Assembly: GCF_963678245.1 (NCBI RefSeq)
Contig: NZ_OY782776.1
Span: forward strand, 513,284-577,283
Direction: 5' to 3'
DNA length: 64,000 nt
Source: an uncultured Sunxiuqinia sp.
GTDB lineage: Bacteria; Bacteroidota; Bacteroidia; Bacteroidales; Prolixibacteraceae
Shown: one piece after another, positions 27,053 to 36,352 of the stretch
Numbering within the stretch: the stretch's first letter is position 1
How the letters are laid out: every line of letters begins with the position of its first letter
Notes under the pieces: model-generated
Databases searched by the model: none
What the model was told of the DNA's origin: nothing
What the model saw: the letters and a program-made list of their open reading frames with translations, nothing else
Position numbers and translations under genes: made by a program

Positions 27053-28156
27053 ATGAAGATCGGAATTTTGACATTAAGACTCCACTTGAATTACGGCGGA
27101 ATTTTGCAGGCTTATGCACTTCAGAAACACCTAGAGGAGCTAGGTCATGAGGTGATGCTGATCGATCGTCATCATAATACCTTATCTCTCTTTTTACAAG
27201 TAAAAAGATGGGTGAAAAAATATTTGCTTTTCAGAAAGTCTTCTCAAACCTGGCAAAAGGATGCGAGCAAAAATATTGACGGGTTTGTCAGTAAATATTT
27301 TATTCATAAAACACAGCCAATAAAATCAGAGAAGGAACTGAGAAAATGGATTAGTCGTTCTTCTATAGAGGCGGTTATCGTTGGTAGTGATCAGGTATGG
27401 CGAACAGAGTATACGCGGGAATTAGCAGCTAATTATTTTCTGGACTTTGTAGGCGACGATATCAAGAAGTTCTCATATGCTGCATCCTTTGGTAACGATG
27501 AGTGGAACCAGTCACAGGGTTTCAGCATGCAAATAAAGGGGCTTCTAGCTCGTTTTGATGCGGTATCTGTGAGAGAAGAATCGGCGATCGTTCTCTGTCA
27601 GAATGTTTTTGGGACACAAGCGCGGCATCACATAGACCCAACGCTTTTGTTACATAAGGAACATTACTTACGTTTAATTAACAACCATCCCGGAGACTAT
27701 AAAACCGGAGGTATCTTTGCTTACATTTTAGATAATTCCCCAGACAAGAATCGTTTAGTAGAAACAGTATCAAGCGCACTTAATAAATCGATTGATGTTT
27801 TGCATTTGTCAAAATATTATAAAGAGTTTACTGGCAATGTACTGCCTTCTGTTGAATCGTGGCTCGCCAATTTCTATCACGCAGACTACGTCGTAACAGA
27901 TTCGTTTCACGGATGTGTTTTCTCGATTATTTTCAATAAACCATTCATTGCGATCGGCAATAAAGAACGAGGGATGACGAGATTTTTATCTCTTCTAAGA
28001 TTGTTTAATCTAGAGAATCGCATTGCTCTCGACTTTGAAGATTTCAATGAAAGTATTATTCATTCACCGATAGATTGGCCCCGGGTAAATGAACTAATAT
28101 TGAAGAAGAGACAAGAGGCTGATGACTATTTGTCAACTTTACTGGGAAAGTTATGA
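27053..28156 (+). CDS. Polysaccharide pyruvyl transferase family protein
   Basis: 367 residues beginning MKIGILTLRLHLNYGGILQA, the hallmark start of the PS_pyruv_trans family, with VGSDQVWR near 115-122, FSYAASFG, the SVREESA segment and DSFHGCVFSIIFNKPF near 285-300. Members transfer a pyruvyl group from phosphoenolpyruvate to a sugar to form a ketal, adding negative charge, though some relatives act as other transferases. The start is one base after the preceding stop. Its coupling to the FrhB-like protein suggests they work on the same modification. Confidence 0.88.
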   Translation: MKIGILTLRLHLNYGGILQAYALQKHLEELGHEVMLIDRHHNTLSLFLQVKRWVKKYLLFRKSSQTWQKDASKNIDGFVSKYFIHKTQPIKSEKELRKWISRSSIEAVIVGSDQVWRTEYTRELAANYFLDFVGDDIKKFSYAASFGNDEWNQSQGFSMQIKGLLARFDAVSVREESAIVLCQNVFGTQARHHIDPTLLLHKEHYLRLINNHPGDYKTGGIFAYILDNSPDKNRLVETVSSALNKSIDVLHLSKYYKEFTGNVLPSVESWLANFYHADYVVTDSFHGCVFSIIFNKPFIAIGNKERGMTRFLSLLRLFNLENRIALDFEDFNESIIHSPIDWPRVNELILKKRQEADDYLSTLLGKL

Positions 28157-29025
28157 AACAGAGTTTTAAAATATCGGTCATAATACCGCTTTATAATAAG
28201 GAGAATGCAGTTCTTGCAACTATAGAGTCAGTTTTGAAACAAGAATATCGGAACTTTGAGTGTTTGATTGTTGACGACGGATCAACGGACAACAGCTTAA
28301 GTGTTATATCGCAGATTAACGATGATCGGGTAAAGATTTTTACAAAAAAGAATGGGGGAGTATCTGATGCTCGAAATTATGGTATAAAATATGCATCAAC
28401 CAATAATATCTTCTTTTTGGATGCAGATGACATTATCACACCGGGCTGTTTGAGATCATTCATGCAACAGATGACTAAATATCCGGATGCAGAAATTTAT
28501 ACTGCCAATTTTTTCATAGAACGCGATAATAAACTTCTTACATTTTGTAGTGGATTGCAAGCAGGTTATATCGATAATCCTCTTAAAGCTTTATATTACC
28601 GACAAATATTTCCAAGGACGGGGACTACGCTGATTCGGAAATACTGTTTAATTCAGTCTGGTGGTTTTGATCCAGAGGTAGCAGTACATGAAGATTCTGA
28701 GCTGTTTATCCGCTTGATAAAAAAGTATCGGGTTGTATATTCCCCGGAAAAGATATTTTCCTATAAGACAGGTTTTAATGAAATGAGTTTAAATAATATT
28801 AGCATGCATAAAGAATACGCCTACCATATTGATTTAAGAGGGCGGTCATTTTATGAGAGAATGTTATTGTCAGAACTTATTTTTAAGGCCTACAGACGTT
28901 ATTGGCCACGAAATAGGAAAATGGCAATGACTTTTATTAAAAAGAATTTACGGCATCTCCCTTCAATTATTTATACGGTTTTACATATTAAGCTGGTTCG
29001 AAATAGACGTCTAATTGTTTGTTGA
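28153..29025 (+). CDS. Family 2 glycosyltransferase
   Basis: 290 residues, GT-A fold: SVIIPLYNKENAVLATIESVL at the start, nucleotide-binding VDDGSTDNS near 40-48, ARNYGIKYA and the metal-binding LDADD near 92-96. It transfers a sugar from a nucleotide donor to the growing lipid-linked repeat unit at the cytoplasmic face. Overlaps the previous gene by four bases (ATGA), so translation is coupled. The sugar specificity cannot be read from the sequence. Confidence 0.92.
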   Translation: MKQSFKISVIIPLYNKENAVLATIESVLKQEYRNFECLIVDDGSTDNSLSVISQINDDRVKIFTKKNGGVSDARNYGIKYASTNNIFFLDADDIITPGCLRSFMQQMTKYPDAEIYTANFFIERDNKLLTFCSGLQAGYIDNPLKALYYRQIFPRTGTTLIRKYCLIQSGGFDPEVAVHEDSELFIRLIKKYRVVYSPEKIFSYKTGFNEMSLNNISMHKEYAYHIDLRGRSFYERMLLSELIFKAYRRYWPRNRKMAMTFIKKNLRHLPSIIYTVLHIKLVRNRRLIVC

Positions 29026-29074
29026 TAAGTTTTTTTTGAGGATTTTTATTTGATATTACATAGGAATTTTAAAA

Positions 29075-30193
29075 ATGATTCTTTGGATTTATTTTCCTGT
29101 TTTGGCTATTTTTTTTGCCTATATGACTAAGTATGGAACATATTATCACGTGCCAACTCAATTGTTTAAATTTTTTTTGGTTATGTGGTTATCTTGGTTA
29201 GTTGCATTTGGTGGTGCAGGAATGACCGATCAAGTTCATTACAATGATTTTTTTCAAAGTCTTAATCGGAATTCCTTTTCCGGAGAGAATGTTTTTTGGA
29301 AACTATTATTTGGTTCCTTTATTAACGATCGTAGAGAGAACTATGAAGTGGGTTATGTTCTGATAAATCTATTGGCGAAGCAATTGGGAATATCTTATCT
29401 CGCTTTTATGTTCAGCATTTCAATTATAACACATACCCTTTTAATAAATTTCATTTATAAGCATAGATATCCCGTATTTACAGTGTTAATTTATATAGCA
29501 TCAACCTTCTACGTTCAGCAAGCGAACCTGGTTCGTCAAATGATTGCGATGACTATTTTTTTATATTCATTTCGATATATTGAGCGAGGATTATTTCTGC
29601 CTTATCTTGGGGGAATTCTGATTGCTGTTGCTTTCCATATGTCCGCAGTGCTTTTATTCGTTGTCTATTTTCTTCCCTCTAAAGTTCCGAAAAGCTGGCT
29701 TTTATGGGGTATATGGCTTTTTTCAATATATATTAGCCTTAAGGGGTTAGATTTGCCGGTGGTAAAAATTGGTTATTATTCGCTACAGAAATTTAACCGG
29801 GCGGTTGAAGAAAGTGGCCCCAATCTATTTTTTAACGGTATGCTTGTAGCCTTGCTTGCCTCTAACCCGAATAAGCTCGCAACCAGAAGATATGTCCTTG
29901 CATTTAATATGTTTTTTATTGGAGTTATCTTATTAAACTTATCCAGCATCACTTTTTACTTTTACAGGCTGTCTTACTATTTTTCCATTTTCAGTATTGT
30001 AGTCATTCCGTTAATACCGCTCACTTTAACCAATCGACTAAAGTATATTTTCCCGCCTAAAATTGTATATGCGATGTCAAATTTCTTATTGGTTGCTTTT
30101 TATGTTAATATTTTAGTTCGAAGGGTCATAACAAATCCAGAAGGAGTAATTGGGTACCGGTTACATGATTTTATGGAGTTATTCAACCAATAA
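29075..30193 (+). CDS. EpsG-family polysaccharide polymerase (Wzy role)
   Basis: 372 residues with about 10 membrane helices and the EpsG layout: a hydrophobic N-terminus, [15 protein letters not shown] in the first loop, [20 protein letters not shown] and [21 protein letters not shown] before a helix-rich C-terminal half. The YExGY and RQ-(I/L)A patterns are typical of this family. EpsG proteins polymerise lipid-linked repeat units in the periplasm, the job of Wzy. It is the only candidate polymerase in the cluster. Confidence 0.82.
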   Translation: MILWIYFPVLAIFFAYMTKYGTYYHVPTQLFKFFLVMWLSWLVAFGGAGMTDQVHYNDFFQSLNRNSFSGENVFWKLLFGSFINDRRENYEVGYVLINLLAKQLGISYLAFMFSISIITHTLLINFIYKHRYPVFTVLIYIASTFYVQQANLVRQMIAMTIFLYSFRYIERGLFLPYLGGILIAVAFHMSAVLLFVVYFLPSKVPKSWLLWGIWLFSIYISLKGLDLPVVKIGYYSLQKFNRAVEESGPNLFFNGMLVALLASNPNKLATRRYVLAFNMFFIGVILLNLSSITFYFYRLSYYFSIFSIVVIPLIPLTLTNRLKYIFPPKIVYAMSNFLLVAFYVNILVRRVITNPEGVIGYRLHDFMELFNQ

Positions 30194-30213
30194 TAAAATT
30201 CAAATCCTTAAGA

Positions 30214-30816
30214 ATGAAATATCGAAATCCTCCATTTTCGCTCTATATCATAAAACGGAGAATTAAACTTTTTGTTGGTTTGTGGAATAGGATCTCAATA
30301 TTATGGTGGGGAATAAAACTTGGTAAAAACAGCTTGTTTATCGGGCGTTGTTATTTCCATCGTTTTCCAAACACAAGCATCACCATCGGAAATCACTGTC
30401 GTTTTTTATCGGGGAAAAATGCGAATCTAATCGGAATTAATCGCCCATGTTCATTATCAACATTAAACTCAAACTATCAAGCTAAAATATTGATCGGAAA
30501 TCATTGTGGTTTCAGCGGTACTGTAATCGGAGCATTTCGTCATATTAAAATCGGAAACAATGTTCGCTGTGGTGCCAATACACTTATAACAGACTCCGAT
30601 TGGCATCTGGATGATAATCGAAGTGGCGATCCTAAACCTGTATTTATTAAAAACAATGTATGGTTGGGGGAAGGAGTTAAAGTTCTAAAAGGGGTAACAA
30701 TTGGAGAGAATAGCGTTATAGGCGCTGGAAGTGTTGTAGTCAAAGATATCCCTGCTAACGTGGTTGCCGCTGGAAATCCCTGCAAAATCATAAAACCGCT
30801 AACCCGAATCCCATAA
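30214..30816 (+). CDS. Hexapeptide-repeat O-acyltransferase (LbH fold)
   Basis: 200 residues with left-handed beta-helix repeats such as [38 protein letters not shown] and a C-terminal run [37 protein letters not shown]. These are acetyl-CoA-dependent transferases that decorate sugars. A DSDWHLDD segment near 127-134 supplies a likely catalytic histidine, as in maltose/galactoside acetyltransferases. Probably O-acetylates a sugar of the polymer. First of three acyltransferases in the cluster. Confidence 0.88.
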   Translation: MKYRNPPFSLYIIKRRIKLFVGLWNRISILWWGIKLGKNSLFIGRCYFHRFPNTSITIGNHCRFLSGKNANLIGINRPCSLSTLNSNYQAKILIGNHCGFSGTVIGAFRHIKIGNNVRCGANTLITDSDWHLDDNRSGDPKPVFIKNNVWLGEGVKVLKGVTIGENSVIGAGSVVVKDIPANVVAAGNPCKIIKPLTRIP

Positions 30817-30865
30817 TGAGACGATTCTCTAAAGAATACTTCTGCTAATTATTACAATTTATTTT

Positions 30866-31987
30866 ATGGCTAACGTTATTGTATTTGCTCCAATCTGTTT
30901 TGAACAAGGAATGGCTGGTTCGAAACGATTGGGTAACCTGTCAAAAGATATCCCCCCCCGCTACGCTGTAGTGAATTTGTTTGCAGGGATGAACGGGAAA
31001 AAGACACGAGGACACACTTCGTTGTCATTCAGTGGATTTGTTGAGTTTTACCATCAGGTAGTTCGCTTAAAAAGAGACTATGAAATGGCCTATTTTTACT
31101 ATTATGGTTATCCAACTATTCAAAATATACATTATCTGCTTCTCGTGCATCTTTTGGGGTATCATCTTATTTTAGACATCGTAGAAGATTATAGGGTGGT
31201 CAGGGGATTAAAAAAGGGACTTCGCTGGAAGATTAAGATTAATGTATCCTTATTGCTGCTCAAGCTTTCACGGTTTTTCCCCATAAGCTATGTTGGGATT
31301 TCAGAGCCAATAATTCAATGGCTAAATAATTACATAGCAGATGCTCAAAGGATCATTTGTATTCCGGTTTCTGTGGATTCAGAACTGATTCATCGAATAA
31401 AGAAAAAGGAGGTCACTGCCGGGGACAGGCTTACTTTTTTTTATGGTGGTACATTCGCTGAAAAAGACGACATTTTAATTCTGTTAGAGGCATTTAATCT
31501 GCTGGTTAAGTCCTATAGCAGAGGAGTGAAACCTAGGCTTATTTTGACAGGAAAAGCTTCAGCTGATAAGATCAGTCCCGTCACTGAATATATCAGAGTG
31601 AATGAATTGCAGGAATCTATTTCCTATTTAGGTTTCTTGTCGGATGCAGACTATTATCATGCAATTCATCATGCTGATATATTGATTATGCCAAGGAACA
31701 ATTCTGATTTTTCGAACACCGGGTTTCCTTTTAAACTTGGAGAATATATGGCAACCGGAAATTGTACGATTGTTGCAAGAATTGATTCGTTGATAGGTCT
31801 CATCCATGATGACGAAGTTGTTTTTTACCAACCGTCAGACATTCAAGATTTAAAGGAAAGAATGTTGGAGGCCTCTAGTTCCGAACATCTTCGACGAGAA
31901 GTCGGGAAGTTAGGGCGTAAAAGGTCATTGTATCATTTCTCATCAAAGAATCATTCAAAAAAATTAATTCGCTTTTTGGAGGCTTAA
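30866..31987 (+). CDS. Family 4-like glycosyltransferase
   Basis: 373 residues, GT-B fold. The C-terminal donor-binding half is clear: FFYGGTFAEKDDILILLEAF, RLILTGKASADK, then SYLGFLSDADYYHAIHHADI, MPRNNSDFSNTGFPFKLGEYM and ATGNCTIVA. The acceptor-binding N-terminal half is less conserved, starting ANVIVFAPICFEQGMAGSK. It adds one sugar to the repeat unit; a retaining mechanism is expected for GT4. The donor is unknown. Confidence 0.87.
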   Translation: MANVIVFAPICFEQGMAGSKRLGNLSKDIPPRYAVVNLFAGMNGKKTRGHTSLSFSGFVEFYHQVVRLKRDYEMAYFYYYGYPTIQNIHYLLLVHLLGYHLILDIVEDYRVVRGLKKGLRWKIKINVSLLLLKLSRFFPISYVGISEPIIQWLNNYIADAQRIICIPVSVDSELIHRIKKKEVTAGDRLTFFYGGTFAEKDDILILLEAFNLLVKSYSRGVKPRLILTGKASADKISPVTEYIRVNELQESISYLGFLSDADYYHAIHHADILIMPRNNSDFSNTGFPFKLGEYMATGNCTIVARIDSLIGLIHDDEVVFYQPSDIQDLKERMLEASSSEHLRREVGKLGRKRSLYHFSSKNHSKKLIRFLEA

Positions 31988-31988
31988 T

Positions 31989-33059
31989 ATGAATTATTTG
32001 GTTTTAGTTCCTGACTTAAGGAAACCGGGAGGAGTCGCTAATTACTATAAGTCGATTAAGAATTTTCTTCCGACTAATTATGAGTATTTTACCAGGGGCA
32101 CGCGGCACCAAGCCACCAGGGTAGTCAATATTAGTTACTTCTTTTACGACTTGGCTCGATTTATTTTCAAAATAAAAAAAAGTAAAACAGTTGTCTTGAT
32201 TAACAATTCGTTTGGATCATCCAGCCTTACCCGGGATTTTTTATTTGCCCTTATTTGTTACTGGATGAAAATAAAATTTGTGGTTTTTTTTAGAGGATGG
32301 GACAATGATTTTGAAACGGTACTGCTAAATAATAATAATAAGCGGAAGATTTTTGTAGACTCGTTTTTTAAAGCTGAGAAAATAATCGTACTGGCATCTG
32401 ATTTTAAAAAGTTTCTGAGAGTTTTGGGTTATAAAGGCGAATTAGTGTTAGAGACAACTCTTGTAGAAGATTCTCTGGTTGAGTGCTACCATGAAGCAAT
32501 AATCTCTCAAAAAGTAAAACAGCCCCAAAAAACACTGCTATTTCTTGCCCGAGTAGAGGAAAGTAAGGGCATCTATAAAGTTCTTGAGGTATTTAGCAGA
32601 GTTCTACAGAAAGGAATTAGTTGTAATCTGATCATTGCAGGTGGAGGATCTGAAGAATTAGCGGCTAAAAAATATGTGGCAGATAATAGAATCCCTAATG
32701 TTCAGTTCTTGGGATTTGTTAAAAGTCTAAAAAAAGCGGAAGTGTTCAATAGCTCTCATATATATTTATTCTTTTCCGAACATGGCGAAGGGATGCCCAA
32801 TAGTGTCCTGGAGGCAATGGCTATGGGCCTCCCCATTGTTGCTTCCAAAATTGGTGGGATAAAGGATTTCTGTTCCGATCAGATTGGTTTCTTTTATCAA
32901 GAATATAATTTAGAAAAGAGTGTGAGTTATATTGTAAAAGTACTAAGAGATGGAGCTTTATACCTAGATATAGCTACGCATAATCGTGGATACGGCGTAG
33001 AGCATTTTTCAGCGAAAATAGTCGTCGCGCGTTTACGTTCAATTTTGGAAACTGTTTAA
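31989..33059 (+). CDS. Family 4 glycosyltransferase
   Basis: 356 residues, GT-B fold, starting one base after the previous gene. Key parts: VPDLRKPGGVANYYKSI near the N-terminus, LLFLARVEESKGIYKVLEVF near 180, IIAGGGSEEL and the donor-site FSEHGEGMPNSVLEAMAMGLP near 270 (the EGMPN-x3-E-A box of GT4 enzymes). It extends the repeat unit on the cytoplasmic face. Sugar specificity is unknown. Confidence 0.93.
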   Translation: MNYLVLVPDLRKPGGVANYYKSIKNFLPTNYEYFTRGTRHQATRVVNISYFFYDLARFIFKIKKSKTVVLINNSFGSSSLTRDFLFALICYWMKIKFVVFFRGWDNDFETVLLNNNNKRKIFVDSFFKAEKIIVLASDFKKFLRVLGYKGELVLETTLVEDSLVECYHEAIISQKVKQPQKTLLFLARVEESKGIYKVLEVFSRVLQKGISCNLIIAGGGSEELAAKKYVADNRIPNVQFLGFVKSLKKAEVFNSSHIYLFFSEHGEGMPNSVLEAMAMGLPIVASKIGGIKDFCSDQIGFFYQEYNLEKSVSYIVKVLRDGALYLDIATHNRGYGVEHFSAKIVVARLRSILETV

Positions 33060-33141
33060 TCATCCCGACCTATGTTGTTTAGGGGTTTCATATGGAAGCA
33101 AAAGCATAGTTGCTTGTCTAAACTTGCTAAAATCTCATTTT

Positions 33142-34227
33142 ATGTATAAAGATCAATTTCGAGGGTATGATCCTTATGATCTGGCTGAAGCTTCAATTAG
33201 CTTGCCCCATTTTATTCTTTCTAAACTCTCTTTTGTAAATAAAGTTTCACCAGTTAACTTTCGAAATCTACTGGGTATTCTTCCAACAGATAATGCCAAG
33301 TCTAATGGTTTATGGTTGTGGGCATATGCTCTGGATGGGATCGAGAAACATTCAGGCGAGATTTCTTACCTTTTAGACTGGATTGAGAAAAATAAAGCAA
33401 CCGATTTTGACGAGTTTTCAATGGGTTTTACATTTAGAATGGCTTTAAGTCGTTATGCCTCAGAACCAGGCAAAACCTCATTGATTATTTCATTATTTAT
33501 AGTTTTTCCTTTGATCGAGTTGTATAAAAAACAAAAAGACCCTAAGCTGTTAGAAAAAATAGAATCATTTGAAAATCTTTTGGAATACAAATGGTTGAAA
33601 TATGAAGATGAAACGATCTTATGGTACTCTTATCTACCCGAGAGGTATGATGAAGTATACAATGCTACAGCAAAGGTTGGAAAATTCTACAGCTTGCTAC
33701 ATGGTATTTCGGCTAAACCGAAATATAAAGAAAAAATATTCCGGATTTTGAAATATCTCTCAGAGAAACAAAATTGTGATGGAAGTTGGGGGTATTCAGT
33801 TAACTCCTCATATGTTGATAATTTTCACTCTGCATTTGTTTTGGATTCAATTTTTCACATGCGGAAGGTTGTCGATAATGACTGTTTCGAAAGAATGTTT
33901 GTGACAGGTCTTAATGATTATCTTCAAAACTGTTTTGACAACGATTTGCGTCCTCTTCATTTCCACAAGAAGCATAAACCCTTGGATATACGATCCCGCA
34001 TATTGGAGACCGAGATAAGGGATTGTGCCAACGCGATTATTCTTTTTTCAAAATTGGGGATGAAGGGAAAAGCGTCTGGAGTATTAAACTGGACAAATAA
34101 ATTTCTGCTTGACCCCAAGCGAAACTACTATTATTTCTACAAGAATAAATTATTCTCTAATAAAATCAATTTTGTTCGCTGGCAGGCTTGGATGGCTTTG
34201 GCTATTGCGGAATATAACGTGCAATGA
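33142..34227 (+). CDS. VpsJ-like polysaccharide biosynthesis protein, alpha/alpha-barrel-like
   Basis: 361 residues from ATG 33142; a TTG at 33124 would add six residues. No signal peptide or membrane helix, so cytoplasmic. Helical repeats with NCDGSWGYSV near 220 and NAKSNGLWLWAYALDG near 55 resemble the QW-like repeats of alpha/alpha-toroid proteins. Relatives in exopolysaccharide clusters are often named VpsJ or wrongly called delta-aminolevulinate dehydratase; no reaction is established. It overlaps the next acyltransferase by four bases, which links it to the same assembly line. The family call is from recollection. Confidence 0.6.
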   Translation: MYKDQFRGYDPYDLAEASISLPHFILSKLSFVNKVSPVNFRNLLGILPTDNAKSNGLWLWAYALDGIEKHSGEISYLLDWIEKNKATDFDEFSMGFTFRMALSRYASEPGKTSLIISLFIVFPLIELYKKQKDPKLLEKIESFENLLEYKWLKYEDETILWYSYLPERYDEVYNATAKVGKFYSLLHGISAKPKYKEKIFRILKYLSEKQNCDGSWGYSVNSSYVDNFHSAFVLDSIFHMRKVVDNDCFERMFVTGLNDYLQNCFDNDLRPLHFHKKHKPLDIRSRILETEIRDCANAIILFSKLGMKGKASGVLNWTNKFLLDPKRNYYYFYKNKLFSNKINFVRWQAWMALAIAEYNVQ

Positions 34228-34742
34228 AGAAGATTAAACTATTTTTTTACTATCTCGCTTGTTCTAAAATGCCAAGCTCTTGGTGGCCCGGTGGAAAGAT
34301 TTTCAATAACCTGCGAATTTTCTGTTTGAAAGGGATTGTAACAATTGGAGAGGGAACGAGAATTCAGAAAGGCGTGTATTTTGGGAAAGGCAATGATATC
34401 TCAATCGGCAGAAAATGCCAGATAAATGAAATGGTGAGGCTTGACAATGTTTCGATAGGAGATAATGTTATGATTGCCCGAGAATGTATTGTCCTGGGCA
34501 AAGTTCATGAAATGAGTAAAATCGATATTCCGATGTCAGAGCAAGGACGCTTTGTTCCTGATGCAACAATAATAGAAGATGATGTGTGGCTGGGGCTTAG
34601 AGTGGTCGTATTGCCAGGGGTTATCATCGCAGAAGGATCTGTTGTGGGGGCAGGAGCTGTGGTTTCCAAAAATACAGAACCCTTTGGAATATACGGAGGA
34701 GTCCCTGCAAAATTAATCAGATATCGAAATAAGTATGAATAA
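34224..34742 (+). CDS. Hexapeptide-repeat O-acyltransferase (second)
   Basis: 172 residues of left-handed beta-helix: GIVTIGEGTRIQKGVYFG, NDISIGRKCQINEMVRLD, VSIGDNVMIARECIVLG and the C-terminal VWLGLRVVVLPGVIIAEGSVVGAG, with IYGGVPAKLI at the end. The H in GKVHEMS (about residue 95) is a candidate catalytic residue. Coupled to the VpsJ-like gene by an ATGA overlap and to the next acyltransferase by an eight-base overlap. Probably acetylates a sugar residue. Confidence 0.88.
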   Translation: MKKIKLFFYYLACSKMPSSWWPGGKIFNNLRIFCLKGIVTIGEGTRIQKGVYFGKGNDISIGRKCQINEMVRLDNVSIGDNVMIARECIVLGKVHEMSKIDIPMSEQGRFVPDATIIEDDVWLGLRVVVLPGVIIAEGSVVGAGAVVSKNTEPFGIYGGVPAKLIRYRNKYE

Positions 34743-35310
34743 ACTGACACAAAAAGGATCGATAACTCGAAAGCTGGTTGACTACGTTCGATTTTTACAT
34801 ATGTCTTTTGGTAACCACCTCGTTGCTTACATCCCATCTTATTGGGTACGCAAGGTCTGTTATCGTCATATACTTGGAGTACAAATAGGCAAGCACTCTC
34901 ATATTCAAATGGGAGTCCGTATGTATTCTCCTTACAAGATAAGGATCGGCGACAATTGTTCGATCGGGAATAATTCACTTTTAGATGGACGCCGGGGCAT
35001 CAAAATTGGGAATAATGTTGATCTGGCAGGATATGTAAAAATACTTACGTTGGGACATGATTTGGATGATCCTGAGTACAGAACGGTTGGCGCTGCTGTT
35101 AGTATAGAAGATCATGCCAGTATCTTCACGGGGGCAAGTGTTCTCCCCGGTGTTATTGTTGGAGAAGGTAGCGCGGTTGGTTTAAATGCTGTAGTTACTA
35201 AATCCACTGAACCGTGGAAGATATATGTGGGCAATCCGGCAAAATTTGTACGTGATCGAAAAATCTCGAATTTAACATACCTCCATAATTATAAAAGATA
35301 TTTTCATTAA
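34735..35310 (+). CDS. Hexapeptide-repeat O-acyltransferase (third)
   Basis: 191 residues with beta-helix repeats YKIRIGDNCSIGNNSLLDG and GIKIGNNVDLAGYVKIL, then LGHDLDDPEYR (catalytic histidine region of the WcaF/Maa-type group), ASIFTGASVLPGVIVGEGSAVG and VYVGNPAKFV-like end. Close to colanic-acid type acetyltransferases. It begins inside the preceding gene. Three separate acyltransferases imply a polymer with several acetyl or other acyl groups. Confidence 0.9.
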   Translation: MNKLTQKGSITRKLVDYVRFLHMSFGNHLVAYIPSYWVRKVCYRHILGVQIGKHSHIQMGVRMYSPYKIRIGDNCSIGNNSLLDGRRGIKIGNNVDLAGYVKILTLGHDLDDPEYRTVGAAVSIEDHASIFTGASVLPGVIVGEGSAVGLNAVVTKSTEPWKIYVGNPAKFVRDRKISNLTYLHNYKRYFH

Positions 35311-35311
35311 A

Positions 35312-36340
35312 ATGACTCCAAAACTTATTGTTGATTTTCGCCATCCCGCTCATATTAATTTTTTTAAACCTTCGCTTTATTTGCTTCGGGAAGAAGGATG
35401 GAATATAGATATAGTCGTACTTGATCGTGGAAAAGTACCTCGTATAGCTGCAGAAGAGTTTCCCGGTTTCAAAATATACCGTATTGGCCGGCATCGTGGA
35501 ACAAAATTGTCAATCATTTTTGAGGCCAATATGCTTCGGCTATTGAAAATGGGAGTTTTTTTAGCGATCCATAGATATCATATAGGAATAAGTGTTAGCA
35601 GTTTCATCTTGGGAGCAGCAGCCAAGACTATAGGGATGCCTAACTTGCAATTTTATGATGATCCTGAGTATAAAAAACATTTTAAACTTCAGAAGTTAAC
35701 ATCAACGAAAACTTACTATCCTAAAATTAAGGATTTTAGTACGGATATTGAGACTTTCACTGCATTAAAAGAATGGGCTTACTTGTCGCCCCGGTATTTT
35801 AGTCCACATGAGAAGGTACTACAGGAATATGAACTGAAAAAGCAGCAATATATATTCGTAAGGGAAGTGATTAATTCGAGTCTTAATTATGAAGATCAGG
35901 ATGCTAATATAATCTCGACTTTTTCAGATTTATTTCCAGAAGGATTTAAAGTGGTTCTTTCTTTGGAAGATAAAAAAGCACAACGTCTTTACCCTAAGGA
36001 CTGGATTATTTTGAAAGAACCAGTATCGGATATTCATTCATTAATTTTTTATAGTAAACTGGCTATTTCATCTGGAGATAGTATGGCCCGGGAAGCGGCG
36101 ATACTGGGGGTTCCGTCTATTTACTGCGGGATACGAGAGATGACTGCAAATAGGGTTTTAATTGAAAAAGGGAGGCTTTTTCATGTTGGTGTTGAAGATT
36201 GTGTTGAACATATGTCAAAGTTGATCAATAATGAGTTTGGTTTAGTCGACCAGCAGTCCTTCATTAATCGCCTGAGTGATGACTGGGAAGATGTTACAGA
36301 ATTTATAGTAAAACGAGTTAAAGAGTTTGCAAAATTTTAA
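35312..36340 (+). CDS. DUF354 glycosyltransferase-like protein
   Basis: 342 residues, start one base after the preceding stop. PKLIVDFRHPAHINFFKPSLY at the N-terminus, then YDDPEYKK, a YFSPHEKVLQEY strand and a C-terminal nucleotide-sugar-like half (LAISSGDSMAREAAILGVPSIYCG). This is DUF354, a GT-B-like family related to UDP-GlcNAc 2-epimerase folds and found in surface-polysaccharide clusters of bacteria and archaea. Either a glycosyltransferase or an epimerase is possible; the role is unproven. Confidence 0.82.
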   Translation: MTPKLIVDFRHPAHINFFKPSLYLLREEGWNIDIVVLDRGKVPRIAAEEFPGFKIYRIGRHRGTKLSIIFEANMLRLLKMGVFLAIHRYHIGISVSSFILGAAAKTIGMPNLQFYDDPEYKKHFKLQKLTSTKTYYPKIKDFSTDIETFTALKEWAYLSPRYFSPHEKVLQEYELKKQQYIFVREVINSSLNYEDQDANIISTFSDLFPEGFKVVLSLEDKKAQRLYPKDWIILKEPVSDIHSLIFYSKLAISSGDSMAREAAILGVPSIYCGIREMTANRVLIEKGRLFHVGVEDCVEHMSKLINNEFGLVDQQSFINRLSDDWEDVTEFIVKRVKEFAKF

Positions 36341-36352
36341 AATACATTAATT

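Noticed and set aside
34505..34978. Antisense frame of 157 codons across two acyltransferase genes
   Set aside because: Both overlapping plus-strand hexapeptide genes are well conserved; the antisense product has no recognisable feature.
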